Below are positions 17,876 to 25,194 of a stretch of 64,000 nucleotides of DNA, piece after piece. Under the pieces are notes generated by a model. It did not search any database, was not told the DNA's origin, and saw nothing but the letters and a program-made list of their open reading frames with translations. This DNA comes from Azoarcus olearius (GTDB lineage Bacteria > Pseudomonadota > Gammaproteobacteria > Burkholderiales > Rhodocyclaceae), in NCBI RefSeq assembly GCF_001682385.1, contig NZ_CP016210.1:3472001-3536000 (forward strand). Direction: 5' to 3'. The translations under genes and the position numbers were made by a program. Every line of letters starts with the position of its first letter. Position 1 is the first letter of the stretch.

Positions 17876-18094
17876 TTAGCAGGCGGTTGCCAGCGTATCC
17901 GGCGGTGCCCCGGCATCGCACTTCTTGCAGGCCAGGCGATGGCCGAGCATCGCCTCGCGCCCGGCAGGGGTCGCCACCCAGGGGCGGTTCTGCCACGGCG
18001 GGTCGTGACGCACGTGCTGGAAGTGGCCGCATTCGAGTTCGGCCACCCAGTGGTTTTCGTCGTCGAGGTGATAGCCGACGATGCGCTGCTCCAT
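17876..18094 (-). CDS. DUF3565 domain protein, zinc-ribbon-like
   Basis: A 72-residue protein. MEQRIVGYHLDDENHWVAEL, then ECGHFQHVRHDPPWQNRPW and a C-terminal CKKC, match DUF3565. CGH...H and CxxC together suggest a zinc site. Family members are small soluble proteins of unknown function. It lies 54 bp after the second NosL-like gene on the same strand, so it is probably in the nos operon. Confidence 0.82.
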   Translation of the reverse strand: MEQRIVGYHLDDENHWVAELECGHFQHVRHDPPWQNRPWVATPAGREAMLGHRLACKKCDAGAPPDTLATAC

Positions 18095-18148
18095 GTCGCG
18101 GGCCTGCCGGTGGGGAAAGGCGCGCAGCTTAGCAGCGCGGCGCCCGGC

Positions 18149-18796
18149 TCAGTGCGCGGGATAGGTCTGGCGCAGGCTGGCGACGAGGGCGCCGTCGAGT
18201 TCGGCGAAGCGCAGCACGCGGCCGCCCTGCGCCGCGGCCAGTGCTTCCGCCGCGGTGCGGCTGGCGAAAGCCGGGAGATCCGGCCCGCGCATCGGGCCGC
18301 TGACCGCGGCGCCGTGCACGAACCAGGCGTCGTCCGCCGCTACCCAGCCGCCACCGGCGTGGTCGCTGACGTAGCGCGCGGCGATCGTGCCGATGGCGAT
18401 GCCGCGGGTGTAGCGCGCGCTGTCGGCGAGGAACAGCAGCAGATCTACCGGCGAATCGAAGAACCAGGCGTCGCCGCTGTCGGTGATGAGCTGCGCCGCC
18501 CACTGCGGATGGCGCGCCGGAAACATGCCGCACACCGCGCAGCGGGCGTGGGCCGGCACCGGCCGCGCGGCGAGCATCGGCCGGCCCGAAGCCGGATCGT
18601 AGGCATGCACCGCGCCGGGGAAAGGCGCGCCGGGGCGGACGATGCAGACGTCCGGCGGCAGTTCGGCCGCGGCGTTCGTCGTCGCCGTGGCGTCACGCGC
18701 GCTCCAGGCGTAGGCGGCGCCGGCCAGCAGCACGGCGACGCCCACCGTGAGCAGCAGGGCGCGGCGCAGCGGCGCGGGCAGGCAGTGCGGGCACAT
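18149..18796 (-). CDS. NosL-like protein, membrane-anchored (second copy)
   Basis: A 215-residue protein. A CPHC motif precedes an N-terminal membrane segment (RRALLLTVGVAVLLAGAAYA). The periplasmic part has CAVCGMFPARHPQWAAQLIT, the C-x-x-C-G-M site typical of NosL/MerB-fold copper-binding proteins, then WFFDSPVDLLLFLAD and the NosL-type WVAADDAWFVHGAAVSGPMR. NosL delivers Cu(I) for NosZ assembly. The ATG is 2 bp after the nosL stop, so translation is coupled. Unlike nosL it has no lipobox. The CxxC pairs at both ends may move copper or a disulfide across the site. Confidence 0.85.
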   Translation of the reverse strand: MCPHCLPAPLRRALLLTVGVAVLLAGAAYAWSARDATATTNAAAELPPDVCIVRPGAPFPGAVHAYDPASGRPMLAARPVPAHARCAVCGMFPARHPQWAAQLITDSGDAWFFDSPVDLLLFLADSARYTRGIAIGTIAARYVSDHAGGGWVAADDAWFVHGAAVSGPMRGPDLPAFASRTAAEALAAAQGGRVLRFAELDGALVASLRQTYPAH

Positions 18797-18798
18797 GG

Positions 18799-19326
18799 CT
18801 ACATCCGCTGGTCGTGCAGCGCGCCGCCGTCCAGCGTCACCATGTCCGGCGTGATCGCCTCGAAGCGATAGAGCTTGCCGCCGTACTCCGCGGCGAACTT
18901 CTGCGCGTCGGCTTCACTGCCGAAGCTGGCGATGGTCGGCCCCATCGAGCCCTTGCGCGTGGAGCCATGCACATACCAGGCAGCCCTGGCGTCGATCCAG
19001 TGGCCGCGCGGTGTGGTCCAGTCCGCCTTGCCCATGTCCTGCACATAGAGCGCGCGCACGCCGCGCACCTGCTCCGGCTTGAGGTAGAGCGAGAACATCT
19101 CCACCGTGTCGCAAAAGAAGTCCGGCTCGCTGCGGCCGTCGTAATGGATCTGCGCCTTGGGGCCCGGATAGTCGGCGAGCAGCATGCCGTCGAGCGCGCA
19201 GGCGGTGCTGTGGTCGATTTCCACCACCAGCGATGCCGGCGCCTTGTCGGCGGAGGGGCCGCAGCCGGCGAGCATCCCGGCGGCGAAGGTGGCGAGCAGC
19301 AGGCGGCGTAGGGGCGTGGGTGTCAT
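18799..19326 (-). CDS. nosL: NosL, copper chaperone lipoprotein for nitrous oxide reductase
   Basis: A 175-residue protein with a lipoprotein signal (MTPTPLRRLLLATFAAGMLA then GC; Cys about 22). A Cys/Met region (STACALDGMLLADYPGPKAQ) and FFCDTVEMFSLYL are followed by WIDARAAWYVHGSTRKGSMG. NosL is an outer- or inner-membrane-attached Cu(I) donor for the CuZ/CuA sites of NosZ. The usual CxM motif is altered here to C-x4-M, whereas the second copy keeps CxxCGM. It lies 8 bp after nosY. Confidence 0.92.
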   Translation of the reverse strand: MTPTPLRRLLLATFAAGMLAGCGPSADKAPASLVVEIDHSTACALDGMLLADYPGPKAQIHYDGRSEPDFFCDTVEMFSLYLKPEQVRGVRALYVQDMGKADWTTPRGHWIDARAAWYVHGSTRKGSMGPTIASFGSEADAQKFAAEYGGKLYRFEAITPDMVTLDGGALHDQRM

Positions 19327-19334
19327 GGTCGTTC

Positions 19335-20150
19335 TCACTTGCGGAAGCGCCAGGCGGCGATGCCGAGCGGCGCGGCGATCCAGCCGGCCATGACCGCGCC
19401 GAGCAGCCAAGGCTGGGCGAGCGCGGGCGGAAACACGGTGGCCAGGCCGTACAGCGTGCGCACGTCGTCCAGGCTGAAGATGTTGAGGATGCGGAATACG
19501 TCCGCCGGGTTGGCGAGCAGCAGGTAGGGATAGAGGTCGCCGCCGTAGCTGTCGCCGCTGAGCACCAGCGCGCCGAGCAGCAGCAGGTCGAACACCAGCA
19601 CGAAGAAGAACCACAGCGCGATCGCCAGCCCGGAGGCGCGGGTGCGGTCGGTGGCGAACACCGACAGCATCACCGCCAGGCTGAGGAAGGCCATGCCGAG
19701 CAGCACCGAACTGGCCATGAAGCCGAAGTAGTGGAACAGCGCGGCGACATCGAGCTGGCGCGCCAGCACCAGCGCCACGAGGCCGAAGCCCGCCACGGTG
19801 GAGAACGCGAGCGCGCCGGCGAGGCCCAGGTACTTGCCCAGGATCAGTTCGAAGCGGCTGATCGGCATGGTCAGCAGCAGGTCGAGCGAGCCGCGCTCGC
19901 GCTCGCCGACGATGGCGTCGAAGCCCAGCATCAGCGCGATCAGCGGGATCAGGTAGATCACCAGGCTGACCAGGCTGGCGATGGTGACCTCGATCGAGCG
20001 GAAGCCGACCGCGCCCTGCTGCGCCGCGCCGAAATAGGCGATGACCAGCGCGAAGGCGGTAAACACCAGCGCCACCGCCAGCACCCAGCGGTTGCGGATG
20101 CGGTCCCAGAACTCCTTGCCGGCGAGGGTTGCGACCTGACGGATTTCCAT
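19335..20150 (-). CDS. nosY: NosY, ABC transporter permease for NosZ maturation
   Basis: A 271-residue integral membrane protein starting MEIRQVATLAGKEFWDRIRN. It has about six membrane segments and the ABC-2-type permease coupling segment GERERGSLDLLLTMPISRFE. With NosF and NosD it forms the NosDFY complex needed for copper cluster assembly on NosZ. The start at 20150 is favoured over an in-frame upstream extension that overlaps nosF. It lies 7 bp after nosF. Confidence 0.95.
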   Translation of the reverse strand: MEIRQVATLAGKEFWDRIRNRWVLAVALVFTAFALVIAYFGAAQQGAVGFRSIEVTIASLVSLVIYLIPLIALMLGFDAIVGERERGSLDLLLTMPISRFELILGKYLGLAGALAFSTVAGFGLVALVLARQLDVAALFHYFGFMASSVLLGMAFLSLAVMLSVFATDRTRASGLAIALWFFFVLVFDLLLLGALVLSGDSYGGDLYPYLLLANPADVFRILNIFSLDDVRTLYGLATVFPPALAQPWLLGAVMAGWIAAPLGIAAWRFRK

Positions 20151-20157
20151 GCGTGCC

Positions 20158-21102
20158 TCAGTCCGAAAAGCCGAAGAACACGTCTTCGAGCGAGGGTTCG
20201 CGCACATGGATGTCGCGCACCTTGCCGTCGAGCACGGCGAGCGCTTCGAGCACCGCCATCTTCGATTCGCGCCGGCACTGCACCGCGACGTGGCCGTCGC
20301 GCGCCTCGATGGCGCTCACCGGCAGGTGGCCGAGCGCGGCGCGCACCGCGCCGAAATCGGCCTCGTCCACCTGCACCTCGAACCACAGCGGCAGGTCCAT
20401 CTGCTCGCGCAGGCCCTGCACGGTGCCGAGCGCCTGCACCTTGCCGGCGGCCATGATGGCGAGGCGGTCCACCCGTTCCTGGATCTCCGCGAGGATGTGG
20501 GAGGTGAGCACCATGGTGACGCCCTCGGCGCGCAGCCCGCGCAGGATGGCGTAGAACTCGCGGATCGCCTCCGGGTCCAGCCCGGTGGTGGGTTCGTCGA
20601 GAAAGAGGATCTGCGGCTTGCCGAGCAGGGCCTGGGCGAAGCCGAGGCGCTGGCGCATGCCCTTGGAGTACTCGCGCACCCGCCGCCGCGCCGCATGGGC
20701 GAGGCCGACGCGCTCCAGCGCCGGCGCGCAGTCGGCGGTCGGCGCGCCCTTGAGGCGGGCGAAGAACTGCAGCGTCTCCAGCCCGGTGAGGTTGTCGTAC
20801 AGCACCACGTTTTCCGGCAGGTAGCCCACGCTGCGGCGCACCGCGCGGAAGTCCGGCCCACCGACCGCAACACCGGCGATGCGGATTTCGCCGGCGGTGG
20901 GCGGCACCAGGCCCAGCATCATCTTGAACAGCGTGCTCTTGCCCGCGCCGTTGTGACCGATGAGGCCGAAGAGTTCGCCGCGGCGGATGTCGAGATCGAC
21001 GCCGTCGACCGCGCGCACCGGACCGTAGTGGCGGCGCACGCCCCGGGCGGTGATTACTGCGTCGGCCGCATCGCCCGCGGCCTGCGTTGCCGTCTGCGTC
21101 AT
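20158..21102 (-). CDS. nosF: NosF, ABC transporter ATPase for NosZ maturation
   Basis: A 314-residue ATPase. Walker A is GHNGAGKST, the signature is YSKGMRQRLGFAQALLG, Walker B is ILFLDEPTTGLDP, and the switch His is in LTSHILAEIQER. A C-terminal extension of about 90 residues follows, as in other NosF proteins. It starts at MTQTATQAAG. It powers the NosDFY complex in copper or sulfur delivery to NosZ. It lies 28 bp after nosD. Confidence 0.95.
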   Translation of the reverse strand: MTQTATQAAGDAADAVITARGVRRHYGPVRAVDGVDLDIRRGELFGLIGHNGAGKSTLFKMMLGLVPPTAGEIRIAGVAVGGPDFRAVRRSVGYLPENVVLYDNLTGLETLQFFARLKGAPTADCAPALERVGLAHAARRRVREYSKGMRQRLGFAQALLGKPQILFLDEPTTGLDPEAIREFYAILRGLRAEGVTMVLTSHILAEIQERVDRLAIMAAGKVQALGTVQGLREQMDLPLWFEVQVDEADFGAVRAALGHLPVSAIEARDGHVAVQCRRESKMAVLEALAVLDGKVRDIHVREPSLEDVFFGFSD

Positions 21103-21130
21103 GGCTCGGGGCGGCTCGGTGGCGGACGGC

Positions 21131-22408
21131 TCAGCGTACGCCAGGGAAGGTCTTGCCACGCCAGTCTCTCCAGTTGTCCTTGTCGGGCCGCATGCGCGGC
21201 TTGGGGTCGACCACGCTGGGGGCGCGCAGCAGCGGAAACTGCTGGCCGACCAGACGCAGGGTCTGCACCGCCGGGCTGGCGAGCAGCAGCTTCATCAGCG
21301 GGTGCTTCCAGCTCAGGCGATCGACCAGGTCGTTGGCTTCGTAACGCACATCGCCCACGCCATCGCCGTTGCGGTCCCAGCCAAGATAGTTGCTCCAGTG
21401 GTTGCCTTCCTTGATCCCCCACAATTCGTCCCGGGCGCCGACGTAGCGCACCTGCTCGCGGTTGGCGACGAAGTCGTTGCGCTCGACCTGGTTGTTCTTG
21501 GAGCCGGCCCACAGGTGCACGCCGACGATGTTGTCCACCAGCAGGTTGCCGCGCAGGGTGTTGTATTCGGCGTCGTAGATGAAGAAGCCGCGCGAGTTGC
21601 CGGCGACGATGTTGTTCTCCACCACCGCGTCCTGGATGGTGCGCAGCATGATGCCGTGGTCGGAATTGGCCCAGACGCGGTTGTTGCGCACGACCTGGTC
21701 GCGCACCTCCATCAGCGCCAGCCCGCCGCGGTTCATCCACACGTCGTTGTCCTCCCACAGATTGCGGTAGGAGTTCATGTAGTGGGTGCCGTAGCGGCTG
21801 TGGTGCAGCTTGTTGCCGCGGAAGACCGCGTCGTGGGTGACGTCCACATAGAGCGCGTCGCGCACGAAGCTGACCTGGTTGCCGATCACCTTCGCGCGCC
21901 GGGTGTTGTAGAGCTGCACGCCGTTGCCGCGCTGGGACGATTGGTAGTCGCGCTTGCCGGTGATGACGTTGCCTTCGATCAGCACGTCGTCGGCCTGCTC
22001 CACCCACAGGCCAAACAGGTTGTAGGTGAGGTCGCAGCGGCGCACCACCGCGCGGTGCGCGCCGGGCTGCAGGTAGATGCCGGCGTTCTGCTCTCGCAGG
22101 CTGCCACCGGAATCGGCGACGATCAGGCCCTCGATGACCACGTCGGTGGCGGTGACGCGGATGGTGTCGCCGCGCTCGCCGCCGGATATGGTCGGGCGGT
22201 CGATGCCGCGCAGCGTCAGCGGTTTGGCGATGCGCAGGTTTTCCTCGTAACGGGCGCGCGCCACCTCCACCACGTCGCCGGCTTCGGCGCGATCCAGCAC
22301 CGCCTGGATGGATTCGCCGGGCGCCACCCGCAGCGTGGCCGCGGCGGCGCCCTGCGCGAGTGCGGCGCAGGCGGCGAGGATCAGCAGGCGGGCGACGGCG
22401 TGGCGCAT
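21131..22408 (-). CDS. nosD: NosD, periplasmic beta-helix protein for NosZ maturation
   Basis: A 425-residue protein with a Sec signal peptide (MRHAVARLLILAACAALAQG, cleavage near AAA). It has repeated right-handed beta-helix turns of the NosD/CASH type (VVIEGLIVADSGG, VLIEGNVITGKRD, AVVENNIVAGNSRG, NTLRGNLLVDNIVG). The C-terminal region has LGWDRNGDGVGDVRYEAND, as in known NosD. It works with NosFY and NosL in NosZ copper-site assembly. The gene starts 7 bp after the unknown membrane ORF. Confidence 0.95.
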   Translation of the reverse strand: MRHAVARLLILAACAALAQGAAAATLRVAPGESIQAVLDRAEAGDVVEVARARYEENLRIAKPLTLRGIDRPTISGGERGDTIRVTATDVVIEGLIVADSGGSLREQNAGIYLQPGAHRAVVRRCDLTYNLFGLWVEQADDVLIEGNVITGKRDYQSSQRGNGVQLYNTRRAKVIGNQVSFVRDALYVDVTHDAVFRGNKLHHSRYGTHYMNSYRNLWEDNDVWMNRGGLALMEVRDQVVRNNRVWANSDHGIMLRTIQDAVVENNIVAGNSRGFFIYDAEYNTLRGNLLVDNIVGVHLWAGSKNNQVERNDFVANREQVRYVGARDELWGIKEGNHWSNYLGWDRNGDGVGDVRYEANDLVDRLSWKHPLMKLLLASPAVQTLRLVGQQFPLLRAPSVVDPKPRMRPDKDNWRDWRGKTFPGVR

Positions 22409-22415
22409 GACGGAC

Positions 22416-22847
22416 TCACACCACCAGCAGGCCGAGCGACTTCAGCGCCAGGAACAGCGCGGCGCCGATCAGCAGGTTCTTGAAGCCGACGTAGCAGAGC
22501 ATGTCCATCAGCGAGGCCGCGCGGTAGCGCCGGCCCCACCACGGCCCTTCCTTGACGTAAGGCTTGGCGCCCAGCCGCACCACCACCTCGAACACGCTCC
22601 AGCCAAACCACCAGCCGATGACGGCGCCGGCCTCCAGCCGGCCCATCGCCGCCAGCACCCAGACCACGCTGGCGGCCAGCGCGAGCGCCAGCCCGGCGCC
22701 CTGCAGTGCGCGCTGGTGCTGGAAGCCGCTGCGGCTCCACGGCCACAGGTGGTCCCAGACCTCCGCCATCAGCCGCGCGGCCACGCCCTTGTCGTCGCCG
22801 GCATAGGGCGGCTGCACCGGCTCGGTCAGCATTTTCGGATCGACCAT
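22416..22847 (-). CDS. Small membrane protein between nosR and nosD, unknown
   Basis: A 143-residue protein starting MVDPKMLTEPVQPPYAGDDK. A hydrophilic N-terminus with WDHLWPWSRSGFQHQ is followed by three hydrophobic segments (residues about 50-68, 72-92 and 115-140) and a WW-rich VKEGPWWGRRYRA loop. I recognise no family. It lies 14 bp after nosR and 7 bp before nosD, so it belongs to the nosR-DFYL transcript. An accessory role for NosR electron transfer or NosDFY assembly is inferred from position only. Confidence 0.72.
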   Translation of the reverse strand: MVDPKMLTEPVQPPYAGDDKGVAARLMAEVWDHLWPWSRSGFQHQRALQGAGLALALAASVVWVLAAMGRLEAGAVIGWWFGWSVFEVVVRLGAKPYVKEGPWWGRRYRAASLMDMLCYVGFKNLLIGAALFLALKSLGLLVV

Positions 22848-22861
22848 GTTCGCGCTCTCCT

Positions 22862-25033
22862 TCAGTCCGCGGCCCGGGTGGCCGGCACCGGTTTGATCGG
22901 AATGTAGTAACCGTCGGCGCCGATCGGAGTGATCGCCAGCCCGGCCTTGCTGCGGCGCTTGCGCTCGTGCACCAGCGGCGGACAGGCGTGGTCGTCGGTG
23001 TAGAGCACCATGCAGTCGAGGCAGTGCAGGCATTCGCGCTGGTCGATGCGGCCGTCGTCGTCGATCGCCTGCGAGCCGCAGCCGACCGCGCAGGCCTTGC
23101 AACTGGTGCATTCCTGTTTGCGCTTGAGGCCGAACCAGCGGAAGGTGGTCGGCATCGCCAGCGAGGCGCCGAGCGGGCACAGGTATTTGCAGAACGGCCG
23201 CTCCGTGAAGATGGACAACCCGAGCAGGCCGGCGGCGAACAGGGTGTAGGGCCAGCTGCGGTTGAGCAGGCCGACCAGGAAGGTGGTCTTGAAGGGTTCG
23301 ACCTCGGCCAGCATTTCCGCCTGCTGCATCGAGAACACCGACACCGCCAGCAGGCCGGCGAACACGCCGTACTTCACCCACTTCAGCCGGTGGTGCCAGC
23401 GCTTGGGCAGCTTGAACTGGAAGCGCTTCAACCCGACCGCGCCGCCGACCTTGTACAGCAGTTCGGAGAGCGAGCCGAACGGGCACAGCCAGCCGCAGAA
23501 CAGTCCCCGCCCCCACAGGAAGACGGTGACGATGATGAAGATCCAGAACAGGAAGATGAAGGGGTCGGTGAGGAACAGCTCCCACTGCCACTGGAACAGC
23601 AATGCGTGGAACCAGGTGAGCACCTGGGTGATCGAGGGCTGCGCCATCAGGTGGAAGCCGACGAAGCCGATGCTGATCACCCAAGCGGTGTATTTGAAGG
23701 CGTTGACCGGCCACTTGTTGGTGCGCGTGGAGGCACGCGTGAGGCGGTCGCGCTGGGCATAGACCACGCCGACCGCCAGCAGCAGCGCGACGAAGGCGAC
23801 GATCTCCACGGTGCGCGTCTGCCACACCCGTAGCCAGGGCGGCGCCGGCTTCTTCACCTCGGGGCGGCCGCCTTCCAGGTAGTGCGCCGGCAGCCAGTAT
23901 TCGCTGTCGAAATTGGCGAAGCTGCGCGCGCCGGTTTCGCGATCGACCCGGTTGCCGAGGAAGATGAACTTCCACGGGTAGGCGGCGGAAAACGCGTCGG
24001 AGCGGATGATGAAGATCGCCGACTCGTTGAAGGCGGGCGCGCCCGGCGCCGCGAGACCGTAGAGGTTGAGGTAGTCGAGGTCGCGGAAGGTGAAGGCGTC
24101 CTGGCCCTGGCGCACCTGCACCCGGTCGTACAGGCCGCCGCGCACGAAGCCCGAGCCCTTGAAGGATTCCTTGCCGGCGCTGCGGATCACGAAGATCGCC
24201 TGCTCGCCCGGCTTCAACTGCGCCATCAGGTTGTTCCAGCCGGCGTCACCGAGCAGCGCGCGGCCGACGTCGGGCTGGTTGAGGTGCCCGAACCAGAGTT
24301 CGATGAAGGGTTCGTCGCCCCGCGCGAGGCCGACCTGCTCCGGCTTCACGGTCAGCTTTTTCACGCTGCCTTCTTGCACCAGCGCCGCCCAGTCGGGCCG
24401 GGCGCCGGTTTCGCGGAAGCGCGCCTGCGGCCGCACGGTGCGTTCCAGGATGCCGACCTGACGCGCCACCGCGGCGCCGGAGGTCATCATCACCTGGTTC
24501 TGCGCGATCACCGTGACGGTGGCGCCGGAGATCGCATCCAGACCGATGATCTCCTCTTCGGGCCGCGACTGACCGATCTCGATGTTGTCGCCGACGAACT
24601 TGCCGAGGTACTGCTGGTTGAAGCGCACCAGCGCGGATTCCGGGATGCCGAGCAGCAGGATGGGCTCGGAGTGCTTGAGGATGCGGCTGCCGGTAAAGCG
24701 GCCGGCGGCGTCCATGCCGATCAGCGTGACCACCGGCTTGCCCGAATAGGCGGGAATGTCGGTGATATCGGTAGAGAGCATCACGTAGCCGACGAGGCGG
24801 CGCTCGCCGCCCTCCTCCGCATAGCCCTCGACGTAGAAGGGGCGGCCCTTGCGTTCCGAAAACGCGCTGGCGCCCGGCAGCACTTCGGCGCACGGCGCGT
24901 AGTCGCACAGCCGCGGCGCGGTATTGAGTTCGGCGGGCAGCTTGGCGTCGTAGGCGTCGGCGCGGGCCAGCGGGGCGGCCAGCACACAGATGGCGAGGAT
25001 CGCCAGCATCCTCAGGGCGTGGGATATCGACAT
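22862..25033 (-). CDS. nosR: NosR, membrane flavo-iron-sulfur protein for N2O reduction
   Basis: A 723-residue protein. The signal peptide (MSISHALRMLAILAICVLAA) is followed by a periplasmic FMN-binding domain with the covalent-flavin threonine motif DAISGATVTV, then about six membrane segments. Two CxxxCP motifs (FCGWLCPFGS, FCKYLCPLGAS) and ferredoxin clusters (CTSCKACAVGC, CLHCLDCMV) follow. NosR is needed for electron supply to NosZ and for nosZ expression. The start at 25033 is chosen because the frame continues far upstream through the nosZ 3' end without protein sense. Confidence 0.96.
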   Translation of the reverse strand: MSISHALRMLAILAICVLAAPLARADAYDAKLPAELNTAPRLCDYAPCAEVLPGASAFSERKGRPFYVEGYAEEGGERRLVGYVMLSTDITDIPAYSGKPVVTLIGMDAAGRFTGSRILKHSEPILLLGIPESALVRFNQQYLGKFVGDNIEIGQSRPEEEIIGLDAISGATVTVIAQNQVMMTSGAAVARQVGILERTVRPQARFRETGARPDWAALVQEGSVKKLTVKPEQVGLARGDEPFIELWFGHLNQPDVGRALLGDAGWNNLMAQLKPGEQAIFVIRSAGKESFKGSGFVRGGLYDRVQVRQGQDAFTFRDLDYLNLYGLAAPGAPAFNESAIFIIRSDAFSAAYPWKFIFLGNRVDRETGARSFANFDSEYWLPAHYLEGGRPEVKKPAPPWLRVWQTRTVEIVAFVALLLAVGVVYAQRDRLTRASTRTNKWPVNAFKYTAWVISIGFVGFHLMAQPSITQVLTWFHALLFQWQWELFLTDPFIFLFWIFIIVTVFLWGRGLFCGWLCPFGSLSELLYKVGGAVGLKRFQFKLPKRWHHRLKWVKYGVFAGLLAVSVFSMQQAEMLAEVEPFKTTFLVGLLNRSWPYTLFAAGLLGLSIFTERPFCKYLCPLGASLAMPTTFRWFGLKRKQECTSCKACAVGCGSQAIDDDGRIDQRECLHCLDCMVLYTDDHACPPLVHERKRRSKAGLAITPIGADGYYIPIKPVPATRAAD

Positions 25034-25093
25034 GGTCAGAATCCGTCGGACAACGGCATGGCCGCAGTCTAGGAAGCGCGGCCCCCGCTGTAC

Positions 25094-25107
25094 TTGTTGC
25101 CGGTCAA
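25094..25107. promoter_or_regulatory. Probable Fnr/Dnr-type box TTGTTGCCGGTCAA upstream of nosR
   Basis: Read on the minus strand this is TTGACCGGCAACAA, with one perfect TTGAC half and one weak half. It ends 60 bp before the nosR start and could give nosR-DFYL a promoter separate from nosZ. Confidence 0.55.
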
Positions 25108-25133
25108 TTCCGGCCGGCAGGGTGCGCGGGGTG

Positions 25134-25159
25134 AAAAAAAGAGGGGCACGCAGCCCCTC
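25134..25159 (-). terminator. Rho-independent terminator after nosZ
   Basis: On the minus strand a GAGGGGC / GCCCCTC stem with a 5-nt loop is followed by seven T, 36 bp after the nosZ stop. It ends most nosZ transcripts before nosR. Confidence 0.85.
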
Positions 25160-25194
25160 GAAAAAGCACCCCAAACAACGCAGTAAATGCAGGA

